In this document: in pieces, positions 1 to 6,564 of the stretch
How positions within the stretch are numbered: the stretch's first letter is position 1
How the letters are laid out: every line of letters starts with the position of its first letter
Assembly (NCBI GenBank): GCA_002395525.1
Contig: DGXE01000061.1
Coordinates: forward strand, 1 to 16,001
Length of the DNA stretch: 16,001 nucleotides
Direction: 5' to 3'
Origin: Ruminococcus sp. UBA4240
GTDB taxonomy: Bacteria; Bacillota; Clostridia; Oscillospirales; Ruminococcaceae
Position numbers and translations under genes: made by a program
Notes under the pieces: model-generated
Databases searched by the model: none
What the model was told of the DNA's origin: nothing
The model's input: the letters and a program-made list of their open reading frames with translations, nothing else

Positions 1-86
1 TCGGTGTTGCCCACCTCCACATACCTCATCGAACCGCCGAAATAGTTCTCATCCGCTCTTGAAAAGAAAATAACGATAGTGTTCAT
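1..86 (-). CDS. Flavodoxin family protein, N-terminal part (runs off the window)
   Basis: Only the first 28 codons are visible, starting MNTIVIFFSRADENYFGGSM and continuing RYVEVGNT. The hydrophobic first strand followed by FFSRADENYFGG and a VGNT motif is typical of the small flavodoxins of clostridia, where this loop binds the phosphate of FMN. Such proteins carry electrons at low potential in the cytoplasm. The ATG at 84-86 is preceded by an excellent ribosome site (AAGGAGGAAC, minus strand), which fixes the start. A sigma-A promoter lies at 134-162, and operator-like half-sites flank that promoter. The family call rests on the N-terminus alone; the remainder lies below coordinate 1. Confidence 0.75.
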   Translation of the reverse strand, partial: MNTIVIFFSRADENYFGGSMRYVEVGNT

Positions 87-106
87 AGTAGTTCCTCCTT
101 TGTGTG

Positions 107-220
107 TTAGGTAACTGCCGTACCGTTAATCCTATTTTAGCAGATAATTTCAGAAAAAGCAACCGCCATTTTCAGATGATAAGTTACTTAGGTAACTATT
201 ATCAAAAAATAGTTACTTAT
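107..220. promoter_or_regulatory. Candidate operator: repeated AGTTAC/GTAACT half-sites around the flavodoxin promoter
   Basis: A perfect inverted repeat AGTTAC-TTAG-GTAACT lies at 182-197. The half TTAGGTAACT recurs at 107-116, inside the leader, and AGTTACTTA recurs at 211-219. The sites bracket the promoter at 134-162. Dyads of this type resemble binding sites of HxlR/MarR-type winged-helix regulators, which often control clostridial redox genes. No such regulator gene is in the window, so the regulator is inferred. Confidence 0.55.
134..162 (-). promoter_or_regulatory. Sigma-A type promoter of the flavodoxin gene
   Basis: On the minus strand TTGCTT (157-162) and TAAAAT (134-139) are separated by 17 bp, giving a start point near 127 and a leader of about 40 nt before the ATG at 86. 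Confidence 0.7.
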
Positions 221-251
221 TGACCGCATCTGCAGCAGACTTCAGGATATG

Positions 252-296
252 CAAAAAGGCTCTGTACATAGCCGTTTGGTTAGTACAAAGCCTTTT
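252..296 (-). terminator. Intrinsic terminator of the 66-aa/alpha-galactosidase operon
   Basis: AAAAGGCTCTGTAC (254-267) pairs with GTACAAAGCCTTTT (283-296). The only irregular pair becomes G-U on the minus strand. On that strand the stem ends in CCTTTTTGC, and it lies about 45 nt after the stop codon at 340. Confidence 0.75.
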
Positions 297-339
297 ACTA
301 TACCATTTGAAGAATACATCTCAAAAACGCACACCCGCC

Positions 340-540
340 CTATACGAACAATGTGCAGCGCCCCGTTCTGCGGTAGTATGCTATGAGCGCCTCGATCATC
401 TCACGGGTTATGCACAGCTTGACCGCAAGGCAGTCAATGCAGAAGAACTCCTCTGCACCCCGGTTCACAAGCTTTCGGTGTATCGCTATATCATCCGCAA
501 GCAGCGGCTTTCCGCATTCCATGCAGGTACGGTAATTCAT
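340..540 (-). CDS. Small zinc-ribbon-like protein of unknown function
   Basis: This 66-residue protein has two CxxC knuckles, CMEC at residues 6-9 and CIDC at 34-37, as expected for a one-zinc ribbon. Further cysteines are at 43 and 62 near a C-terminus ending CTLFV. I recall similar short proteins with a CIDCLA knuckle and a terminal C-TLF from clostridia, but know no function for them. The start codon overlaps the stop codon of the upstream alpha-galactosidase gene in an ATGA arrangement (537-540), so translation is probably coupled. A terminator follows at 252-296, making this the last gene of the operon. A single zinc-binding cytoplasmic domain is likely; nothing visible separates a nucleic-acid role from a protein-binding role. 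Confidence 0.7.
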   Translation of the reverse strand: MNYRTCMECGKPLLADDIAIHRKLVNRGAEEFFCIDCLAVKLCITREMIEALIAYYRRTGRCTLFV

Positions 541-1688
541 ATGAGCTTCACCTTCGCCTTGAATACAGCGCAGTCGTGGGACTCAAGCTGTGTGACATAT
601 CTTTCGGTGAAGGTGCCGACAGCCGTATGTGTATAGCAGTCGTACATCTCAAGCCCTCTGCCGGAGGCTGCAGGAAGACCTATGTCGTAGAACTGCAGCG
701 ACATCTCCGCACGTCTGTCGCTTAGATTGAACAGACCTATGGCATATTCGCCGGTGCTAAGAGGCTTTATCAGTGCGAACACATTTTCCGGATTGTTCCA
801 CTGCCGTATGCAGTATGCCCCCCTGCACTCTATATCCTGATCTATGGAAATGATATCCGGGTTTGTCAGTATCTCACGGGTGGTGTCGGTCATCTTCCGC
901 ACATCACAGCCGATGATGAGAGCTGAGCCCATCATCGCCCATATGGCGAAATGTGTCTTGTATTCGGTGTCCGTGCAGCCGCCCACAACTCCGCCAAGCA
1001 CCTCGTTATTGTGGGAGTTGCCGTGCATACCCACCACCAGCATATCCATGTCGTTGTGGCAGTAGCTGCCGCCGTAGGGCTGCTTGTCTATCTGGGAGTC
1101 GATTATGCCCTTTATGTTGAACCAGTTGTCCTGTATATCTCCGGTCGAGCGGAAAGTATGGGCACCGGATGAACGTATCCAGTCATACACATTGTCCGCA
1201 CCCCAGTTGCAGGCAGAGAATACTATGTCTCTTCCGCAGCTGCGCAGCGCCATAGCCATGCGCCTGTACAGATTGGCACCGTCCGCCGCCAAGGGCTTAT
1301 AGCAGTAATCGTATTTGAGGTAGTCCACCCCCCACTCCGCAAAGGTCTGGGCATCGGTGAACTCATGCTCGAAGCTGCCCGGGTGGCCGGCACAGGTATG
1401 GGTGCCTGCACAGGAATACATACCGAATTTGAGCCCTTTTGAATGGATGTAGTCCGCAAGGGACTTCATCCCATGAGGGAATTTGCTCTTGTCGGGAACG
1501 AGCCTGCCCTCACTGTCACGCTGCTTTTCGCTCCAGCAGTCGTCTATGATTATGTACTCGTAGCCCGCAGCCTTTAATCCGCTCTCAGCGAAGAAGTCTG
1601 CGGTGGTGCGTATCAGCTCATCGCTGATATTCCAGCCGAAGGTGTTCCATGAATTCCAGCCCATGGGCGGTGTCTGTGCAAGTGCCAT
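537..1688 (-). CDS. Alpha-galactosidase, glycoside hydrolase family 27
   Basis: The 383-residue protein begins with the GH27 signature TPPMGWNSWNTFGWN (residues 6-20) and has YIIIDDCW near 45-52. The catalytic nucleophile is expected to be Asp127 in YLKYDYC. The acid/base is expected to be Asp184 in FRSTGDIQD, preceded by the substrate-binding Arg180. The family removes terminal alpha-galactose from oligosaccharides such as melibiose and raffinose, or from galactomannan. There is no signal peptide, so it should act in the cytoplasm on imported sugars. The length suits a catalytic barrel plus the C-terminal beta domain, with no carbohydrate-binding module. An AAAGGA ribosome site precedes the ATG. 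The upstream serine hydrolase ends only 15 nt earlier, so the two genes form one transcript. Specificity could also be beta-L-arabinopyranosidase, which GH27 includes. Confidence 0.93.
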   Translation of the reverse strand: MALAQTPPMGWNSWNTFGWNISDELIRTTADFFAESGLKAAGYEYIIIDDCWSEKQRDSEGRLVPDKSKFPHGMKSLADYIHSKGLKFGMYSCAGTHTCAGHPGSFEHEFTDAQTFAEWGVDYLKYDYCYKPLAADGANLYRRMAMALRSCGRDIVFSACNWGADNVYDWIRSSGAHTFRSTGDIQDNWFNIKGIIDSQIDKQPYGGSYCHNDMDMLVVGMHGNSHNNEVLGGVVGGCTDTEYKTHFAIWAMMGSALIIGCDVRKMTDTTREILTNPDIISIDQDIECRGAYCIRQWNNPENVFALIKPLSTGEYAIGLFNLSDRRAEMSLQFYDIGLPAASGRGLEMYDCYTHTAVGTFTERYVTQLESHDCAVFKAKVKLI

Positions 1689-1703
1689 ATTGCCATTCCT
1701 TTC

Positions 1704-2879
1704 TCATGTGAGCTCGCTCATAATCATATTCTTTATGCGCCTTGTGAGGGCGCCTGTCTTTGACATATCTATCTGCTGCACCCCGAGCAGGAACGTTATG
1801 CCGTGCCGTGGTTCGTTGGAGAAGAAGGTGCCGAGCCAACCATCCCAGCCGTATTCCCCCTCTGATGAGAACAGGGTGGTAAGGCTCTCATCCTCGCACA
1901 CCCGCATGAGATTGCCGTAGCCGTAGCCCTTCATCCAGTCCCAGCCCTTCCACAGGTCACGTCGCTGCTCCGCTTCTATCCCGCCGTGGGTGAAGTATCT
2001 TACCGCCGCTTTGGTCATTACCTGCCTGCCCTTGTACTCGCCGTCTGCAAGCAGCATAGTGCCGAATTTTGCGTAATCCTCCAGAGTGGAGCACAGCCCT
2101 GCGCCTCCGGATTCAAAGGCGGGGGGTATATCCCTCATATAGCGCAGCCCCAGGTGGTTCGTCCTGTTCTCACGCAGTCCCTCCTCACTGTACTCATACA
2201 CCCTGGAGAGCCTGTCCTGTTTATCCTCGGGCACATAGAAGCCCGTATCCTCCATCCCCAGTGGCTCGAACAGCCTTGACCCGAGATAATCTCCGAAGGA
2301 CATCCCGCTCACCCGCTCTATAAGCGCACCCAGTATATCTGCTCCCGCACCGTATCTGAAGCGGCTGCCCGGATCAAACTGGAGCTCATTCCTGCCCATC
2401 ATCTCCGAGAATTCCCTTGTGGTGACGGGAGAATCGGTATACAGCCTCCTGTCCATCTCCGCAAATATCGCCCCCGAGCGCATACCTGCGGTGTCATCGT
2501 CGCCGGGATATGCCACACCCGATGTCATATTGAGCAGATCCTTCACCGTCATGCGGCGCTTCACAGGGCGCAGCACACCGTTCTCACGGGTGTTCTGCAC
2601 CGTAAATTCCGGCAGATACTCCGAAACATCCGCAGCAAGGTCTATTGCGCCCTCGCTGGCAAGTATTATGGCAGCAGCCCCTGTAATGGGCTTTGACATG
2701 GAGTACATACGGTATATTGTATCCCTTGATATTTTCCTGCCCTTCTCCATATCGGCATTGCCGCCTGCGGCAAAGAGCACCTCACTGCCGTCCTTGTACA
2801 CCAGCACGCCCACACCTGCGGCTTCGCCCTTCTCCACGGATATGTCTATGGCGCCTTGAATCATATCATAAAGCTTCAT
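1704..2879 (-). CDS. Serine hydrolase of the class C beta-lactamase / esterase family
   Basis: The 391-residue protein has the SxxK motif at residues 60-63 (SMSK, in YRMYSMSKPITG), where Ser60 is the expected nucleophile and Lys63 the base. A family tyrosine is at about 176 in FRYGAGADILG. A Trp-Gly loop near residues 345-360 (YGWDGWLGTFF) takes the place of the KTG box, as in EstB-like esterases and beta-lactamase-related proteins. No signal peptide is visible, which argues against a cell-wall role and for a cytoplasmic esterase or amidase. It is first in an operon with the alpha-galactosidase, so it may remove acyl groups from imported plant oligosaccharides; that is inference. A promoter at 2910-2938 and the ribosome site AGGTGAGG support the ATG at 2877-2879. 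Confidence 0.87.
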   Translation of the reverse strand: MKLYDMIQGAIDISVEKGEAAGVGVLVYKDGSEVLFAAGGNADMEKGRKISRDTIYRMYSMSKPITGAAAIILASEGAIDLAADVSEYLPEFTVQNTRENGVLRPVKRRMTVKDLLNMTSGVAYPGDDDTAGMRSGAIFAEMDRRLYTDSPVTTREFSEMMGRNELQFDPGSRFRYGAGADILGALIERVSGMSFGDYLGSRLFEPLGMEDTGFYVPEDKQDRLSRVYEYSEEGLRENRTNHLGLRYMRDIPPAFESGGAGLCSTLEDYAKFGTMLLADGEYKGRQVMTKAAVRYFTHGGIEAEQRRDLWKGWDWMKGYGYGNLMRVCEDESLTTLFSSEGEYGWDGWLGTFFSNEPRHGITFLLGVQQIDMSKTGALTRRIKNMIMSELT

Positions 2880-2909
2880 ATTGACCTCACCTGTATAGAG
2901 TATATGTCT

Positions 2910-2938
2910 ATTTTACATTAGAACAGAGCTGATTTCAA
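2910..2938 (-). promoter_or_regulatory. Promoter of the serine hydrolase/alpha-galactosidase operon
   Basis: On the minus strand TTGAAA (2933-2938) and TAAAAT (2910-2915) are separated by 17 bp, with a start point near 2903. Confidence 0.7.
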
Positions 2939-2983
2939 GATGATATTTTTAGCATCTTGCAGGAATGTGATGTTAAAATCACA
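2936..2983. promoter_or_regulatory. Two inverted repeats upstream of the sugar operon promoter (candidate operators)
   Basis: CAAGATG (2936-2942) and CATCTTG (2953-2959) form a perfect 7-bp inverted repeat whose left arm overlaps the -35 box. Just upstream, TGTGAT (2966-2971) and ATCACA (2978-2983) form a second perfect 6-bp dyad with a 6-bp spacer. Neither is followed by a U-run on the minus strand, so a terminator for the AraC gene is unlikely. They are good candidates for the AraC-family regulator encoded next door or for a catabolite regulator. Confidence 0.45.
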
Positions 2984-2987
2984 AAGG

Positions 2988-3815
2988 TCATTCGGTAAGA
3001 TCCTTCTTATATGCAGAGGGAGTCACCCCGGTATACCTTTTGAACAATGCGCTGAAATAGCAGGTATCGTGAAAGCCCGACTGCTCTGCCGCCTTTGCTA
3101 CTGTGAAATCCGTCTGGGTCAGCAGGCGCTTTGCCTCCTCTATGCGTATTTTGTTGAGAAACTCCACAGGGCGCATACCCATCGTCCTGCCGAATACACG
3201 GCAGAAGTGCTGGGGTGTCACCCCTACCAGCCCGCTCAGCTCCGTGACTGATATATCCGACTTGAAGTGCTCATACATATGGCGGAGTGCGGGCATGAGC
3301 ATAGTGGTATTGCGGCTCTTTTCGCTGTCCGTCTCGCTGCTCATGTACCGGTGGAATTCCAGTATGTAATCGTAGATATAGCCGGAGCAGCGGTAGTCGG
3401 CGTAGAGGATATCCGTTTCCATGGCTGTTATCATCCTGTCGAAGGTCTTTTCAAGAGTATTGTCCCTGTCGGGATGTATTACAACAGCCTGTGTCATGTG
3501 AAGCCTTTCAAGAGTATCGTCACAGGCTGAACCTCCGAAGGCTGTCCAGCGCACATCCCATTTTTCCTTTTCGGGACAGTATGAATGGGGCTGCCCCTTT
3601 GGCAGGAAAAAGTAATCCCCGGGATGTATCTGTGCGGTAAGCACATCTGTGGTCAAATTGCCGTGACCGGATGCACAGCAGAATATCTGATGCCATTCGT
3701 AGCCCCCAGGCCTTTCCACAGCAGTCTGATAGGCGCTGCCTCCTATCCCCGAAAGGAAGAAGGGGAGCTGCTGCACCTGCGGAGCATACGGATAGATGTT
3801 CTTTTCTATCTTCAA
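2988..3815 (-). CDS. AraC-family transcriptional regulator (TTG start)
   Basis: The protein has an N-terminal cupin-like sugar-sensing domain, with HPGDYFFLPKGQPHSY near residues 70-85. The last 100 residues form the AraC/XylS double helix-turn-helix, including VTELSGLVGVTPQHFCRVF and the signature around SGFHDTCYFSALFKRYTG. A longer reading to an ATG at 3860 is excluded, because that ATG lies in a perfect TTGACA-N17-TATAAT promoter (3832-3860). TTG at 3813-3815, preceded by GGGGGTGATGAC, is the best start and gives about 275 residues. It sits directly upstream of the serine hydrolase/alpha-galactosidase operon, which it probably activates in response to a galactoside. Specificity cannot be read from sequence. 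Confidence 0.9.
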   Translation of the reverse strand: MKIEKNIYPYAPQVQQLPFFLSGIGGSAYQTAVERPGGYEWHQIFCCASGHGNLTTDVLTAQIHPGDYFFLPKGQPHSYCPEKEKWDVRWTAFGGSACDDTLERLHMTQAVVIHPDRDNTLEKTFDRMITAMETDILYADYRCSGYIYDYILEFHRYMSSETDSEKSRNTTMLMPALRHMYEHFKSDISVTELSGLVGVTPQHFCRVFGRTMGMRPVEFLNKIRIEEAKRLLTQTDFTVAKAAEQSGFHDTCYFSALFKRYTGVTPSAYKKDLTE

Positions 3816-3831
3816 GTCATCACCCCCTATC

Positions 3832-3860
3832 ATTATAATGCACCAGAAATATTCTGTCAA
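3832..3860 (-). promoter_or_regulatory. Consensus promoter of the AraC gene
   Basis: On the minus strand TTGACA (3855-3860) and TATAAT (3832-3837) are separated by 17 bp, a perfect sigma-A match. The expected start point near 3825 leaves a leader of only about 10 nt before the TTG codon at 3815. Confidence 0.8.
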
Positions 3861-4011
3861 GGAGCAGGAAAGGCATCTGATACGGAAGCTGTCCGTCTTT
3901 GTTACCCCTGGATAAGGTCTTTTCCTTTACTATTAGAAAGGCCCAACTGGCTCATCATTATCGTTTCACAGCGATCATGATCTGCTCTATACATGACACC
4001 CTCTCTCTTGA

Positions 4012-4114
4012 GCGGATACGCAGGATAACGGGTTATCTCACAGGGACTATCGACAGGTGGAACAACGCAAAGAGGGCGGAGCTTCACGACAGAGTGAAGC
4101 ACGACAAGGTATGA
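4012..4114 (+). pseudogene. 3' fragment of an NrdD-like (anaerobic ribonucleotide reductase C-terminal) small gene
   Basis: From about 4012 the frame reads RIRRITGYLTGTIDRWNNAK then RAELHDRVKHDKV and stops at 4114. This closely matches the C-terminal half of the intact 83-residue protein at 15444-15695, which has RIRRITGYLVGTLDRFNDAK then RAEVGDRVKHTL. The N-terminal half of the intact protein has no counterpart here. The frame stays open upstream to an ATG at 3899, but that part is unrelated and lacks a ribosome site, so the gene seems truncated at its 5' end. An ATG at 3985 could still allow a 42-residue product. The stop codon lies 1 nt before the ATG of the minor capsid gene, so the two probably formed part of one phage operon. 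Confidence 0.65.
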
Positions 4115-4115
4115 T

Positions 4116-5882
4116 ATGACAAATCAGGAGATAAACAGGCTCTCTGTTCCGGTGGTGCAAGCTTACCGTGACATGGAGGATGAAGTGCTGCGGCTTATCG
4201 CAAAGCAGATAGCCAAGGACGGCAGGCTCTCCGACACGTCCAAGTGGCGCATACGGCAGCTGGCACGGGCGGGTGAGGTGAACCGTCAGGCTCTGGACAT
4301 CATAGACAGTTATTCCGGGGGCATTTCCGCCGAGGTGTACGATGCCATTATCGGGGCGGCTGAGGGCGAGGTCGGGCGGCTCGATGATGCTATGATGAAC
4401 CTCTTATCCGAAAAGGGGCGCATGACCGAGGACGTGCAGGAAAGTCTTGACGCATTCGAGCGGCAGTCCAGGCAAGAGCTGAACGTCCAAAATGCTGAGA
4501 TCGCCGGGGGCTATGCCGAGGCTCTCTCAGAGCGGTGCAACATGGTCAACACGGTCATGGAGTATTCGGCGCAGTCTGCCTATTCTCAGGCGATAAGGGA
4601 CATCTCCGCCGAGGTGGACAGGCAGGGAGTGCTGAATGTCCTCAATGAGGGGGCGGCTGACCTGGTGTCCGGCAACATGAGCTTGCAGGAGGCGGCCCGG
4701 AAGACCATCCACAAACTGGCGGAAAAAGGCTTGCCCGGCTTTGTGGACAAAGCGGGGCGGCAGTGGACACCAGAGGCGTATGTGCGTATGGATCTGCGCT
4801 CGACTATGGGCAATGCAGCGAGGGCGGCACAGGATGCCCGGTGCGATGCCTACGGAATAGACCTTATCGAGGTGTCCTCACACCTGGGGGCACGTCCCAA
4901 GTGTGCGCCCTATCAGGGGCGGATATTTTCCCGGGACGGGTCCAGAGGCATCACCGAAGATCTGAACGGCAATCCCATAGAGTACATCCCCCTGAGTGAG
5001 ACCAGCTACGGAGAGCCGGACGGGCTTTTCGGCATCAACTGTGGGCATCAGCAGTACCCCTTCATGCCGGGGCTGTCGCTGAAAACATACTACCCCTACG
5101 ATGAGGCGGAGAACGCCGAACGGTACGAGGAGACACAGAGGCAGCGGGCTCTTGAACGGAAGATACGGGCTGACAAGCGGGAGTGCATGATGTTACAGGA
5201 GGCGGGAGACACCGAGGGCTTGCAGAAGGCGGCGGGGCAGCTCCGGGCTGACCGTGACAGGTACAAGGATTTCTGCAAAGAGAAGGGGCTCAGCACGCAT
5301 AACGAGAATACTCAGGTGTTGGGGTATGACAGAAGTACGAGTATGAAGACGGTGTGGGCGACAAGAAACAAAGCAGCAGCATCTTCTGTATTGACATCAT
5401 CTGACGGATATGATAAAATATATTTAGACGGAGAATCCGATAAAAGTTTATATAATAACGGGCTTAATCTATTCAGCAAAAACAGTCCACTATATGCAGA
5501 TGCTACATCTGTTGAACCTGAAAGAAACAGAATCGATATATATGCTCATGGTGCTTATGATTCCAAACGCACAGGCTTATCTCAAAAAATCGAAATAGAT
5601 GTCAATGGCAAAGCAGTGCAGATGACACCCGAAGAATTTGCAAAGGAGCTTATCAGCAGAGGGTACAAAGGTGGAGACCTGAGACTTGTGAATTGCTCTC
5701 TGGGACGTGGTGAAAACTCATTTGCGGAAAGATTGTCAAAAGTCCTGCCGAATGCAGACATAAAAGCACCAAATGATGATGTTTATTATGCTCCTGATGA
5801 AGGAACGGTTTTTGTCGGAAGTCCAAATATGAATACCGGTGATTGGAGGCGATTCAAGAATGGAGAAGAAATCAAAGACTAA
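4116..5882 (+). CDS. Phage minor capsid protein 2 with a C-terminal effector-like domain
   Basis: Residues 1-330 resemble phage minor capsid protein 2 (Phage_min_cap2). There is a long helical N-terminal part, then HLGARPKCAPYQGRIFS (256-272) and the cysteine/histidine box LFGINCGHQQYPFMPG (304-319). Residues 335-395 are charged and probably coiled-coil. From about residue 400 the composition changes: coding GC falls from roughly 60% to about 30%. The last 190 residues form a separate domain with IDIYAHG (His478), a TPEEFAKELISRG segment, RLVNCS (Cys527), GENSFAERLSKVL and APNDDVYYAPDEGTVFVG, ending GDWRRF. A hydrophobic strand ending in HG, then about 49 residues later a strand ending in C, resembles clan CD (caspase/C80-like) cysteine peptidases and some polymorphic-toxin tips. 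The next gene overlaps it and may encode immunity. A peptidase activity is inference; the capsid assignment is firm. Confidence 0.85.
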   Translation: MTNQEINRLSVPVVQAYRDMEDEVLRLIAKQIAKDGRLSDTSKWRIRQLARAGEVNRQALDIIDSYSGGISAEVYDAIIGAAEGEVGRLDDAMMNLLSEKGRMTEDVQESLDAFERQSRQELNVQNAEIAGGYAEALSERCNMVNTVMEYSAQSAYSQAIRDISAEVDRQGVLNVLNEGAADLVSGNMSLQEAARKTIHKLAEKGLPGFVDKAGRQWTPEAYVRMDLRSTMGNAARAAQDARCDAYGIDLIEVSSHLGARPKCAPYQGRIFSRDGSRGITEDLNGNPIEYIPLSETSYGEPDGLFGINCGHQQYPFMPGLSLKTYYPYDEAENAERYEETQRQRALERKIRADKRECMMLQEAGDTEGLQKAAGQLRADRDRYKDFCKEKGLSTHNENTQVLGYDRSTSMKTVWATRNKAAASSVLTSSDGYDKIYLDGESDKSLYNNGLNLFSKNSPLYADATSVEPERNRIDIYAHGAYDSKRTGLSQKIEIDVNGKAVQMTPEEFAKELISRGYKGGDLRLVNCSLGRGENSFAERLSKVLPNADIKAPNDDVYYAPDEGTVFVGSPNMNTGDWRRFKNGEEIKD

Positions 5883-6186
5883 CATCGGCTTTTTTAAAGA
5901 GATGGATATTTCTTTTGCAGACTGCGGAAGTGTTTCAGAATACATCGTAGAATCCGTTGATTATGATAAAAGCAAAATTATAAACTACCTTGAAAGCTTC
6001 AGATATAAAGCAAGTTGCCCGAGGGCTTCGATCGACTGTGTGACGAAAGAAAAAATTTCTGATTTGTTTATGATATACGAAGACGAACTGTATCGGTGGC
6101 CCGACTTTTTGACATATCATATCAAAAAATATAATATACGGCTGCCGGATGATTTTGTAAGGCACATACTGGAAAAGGTGGGATGA
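5860..6186 (+). CDS. Candidate immunity protein for the capsid-linked effector domain (unknown family)
   Basis: The 108-residue acidic, AT-rich protein starts MEKKSKTNIGFFKEMDISFA and contains YLESFRYKASCPRASIDC in its middle. It has no signal peptide, membrane segment or motif that I recognise. The ATG at 5860-5862 follows GGAGG (5844-5848) and lies within the last 23 nt of the capsid-effector gene in another frame, so the two are likely translationally coupled. The GC content of a 60-base sample (5941-6000) is about 30%, like the effector domain and unlike the flanking phage genes. Overlap, shared composition and small size are the usual pattern of an immunity gene next to a polymorphic toxin. 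The function is inferred only from position. Confidence 0.6.
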   Translation: MEKKSKTNIGFFKEMDISFADCGSVSEYIVESVDYDKSKIINYLESFRYKASCPRASIDCVTKEKISDLFMIYEDELYRWPDFLTYHIKKYNIRLPDDFVRHILEKVG

Positions 6187-6187
6187 T

Positions 6188-6514
6188 ATGGAACTGACAC
6201 ATGACCACTTCACTGTAATATACAAGATACTCTCGGCTCTTGAAGCGAACATGGACACAGGGCAGCCCATAGACAGCAAGCTGTGGAACGCTCAGGCTCT
6301 GGGCATATCCGAACAAAGATTTGCTGCATATCTTGAAATGCTCTCGGACAGCGGATACATCAAGGGCGTGGAATTCAGAAACTACATGAGGATGCCTGTA
6401 TTATGCTATGAAAACGCCAAGATAACGCTCAAAGGGCTTGAATATCTTGCAGAGAACACGCTTATGCAACGAGCATATAAGGCGGTAAAGGGAATAACTG
6501 AGCTGATACCGTAA
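6188..6514 (+). CDS. YjcQ-family phage protein (winged-helix type)
   Basis: This 108-residue protein matches my memory of the YjcQ family, found in Bacillus and clostridial prophages. It has an N-terminal YKILSALEANMD segment, a LGISEQRFAAYLEMLSDSGY helix-turn-helix-like middle (residues 38-57) with YIKGV after it, and the characteristic ITLKGLEYLAENTLMQRAYK (about 79-98). The fold is a winged helix and the role is unknown; DNA binding is possible. The ATG lies 1 nt after the stop codon of the preceding gene and follows AAGGTGGG, so it belongs to the same operon. GC content returns to roughly 55% here, so this gene fits the original phage backbone rather than the inserted effector cassette. 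Confidence 0.75.
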   Translation: MELTHDHFTVIYKILSALEANMDTGQPIDSKLWNAQALGISEQRFAAYLEMLSDSGYIKGVEFRNYMRMPVLCYENAKITLKGLEYLAENTLMQRAYKAVKGITELIP

Positions 6515-6552
6515 AGATGTCCTTGAATGTTCCTTCCTGCACATGGTACAAT
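6514..6552 (+). promoter_or_regulatory. Orphan promoter with ATGTCC-type box
   Basis: TTGAAT (6523-6528) and TACAAT (6547-6552) are separated by 18 bp. The upstream 17 bases AAGATGTCCTTGAATGT (6514-6530) recur exactly at 6891-6907 in another promoter with the same 18-bp spacing. No plus-strand gene follows before the hairpin at 6573-6603. Confidence 0.5.
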
Positions 6553-6564
6553 AGTATTCAGGAA

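Noticed and set aside
220..636. Plus-strand open frame of 138 codons
   Set aside because: It lies opposite the zinc-ribbon and alpha-galactosidase genes, crosses their terminator, and has no ribosome site.
2966..2983. Classical CRP site
   Set aside because: The dyad TGTGA...TCACA has 8 bp between the pentamers rather than the 6 bp of the E. coli CRP consensus, so it is listed only as an unassigned dyad.
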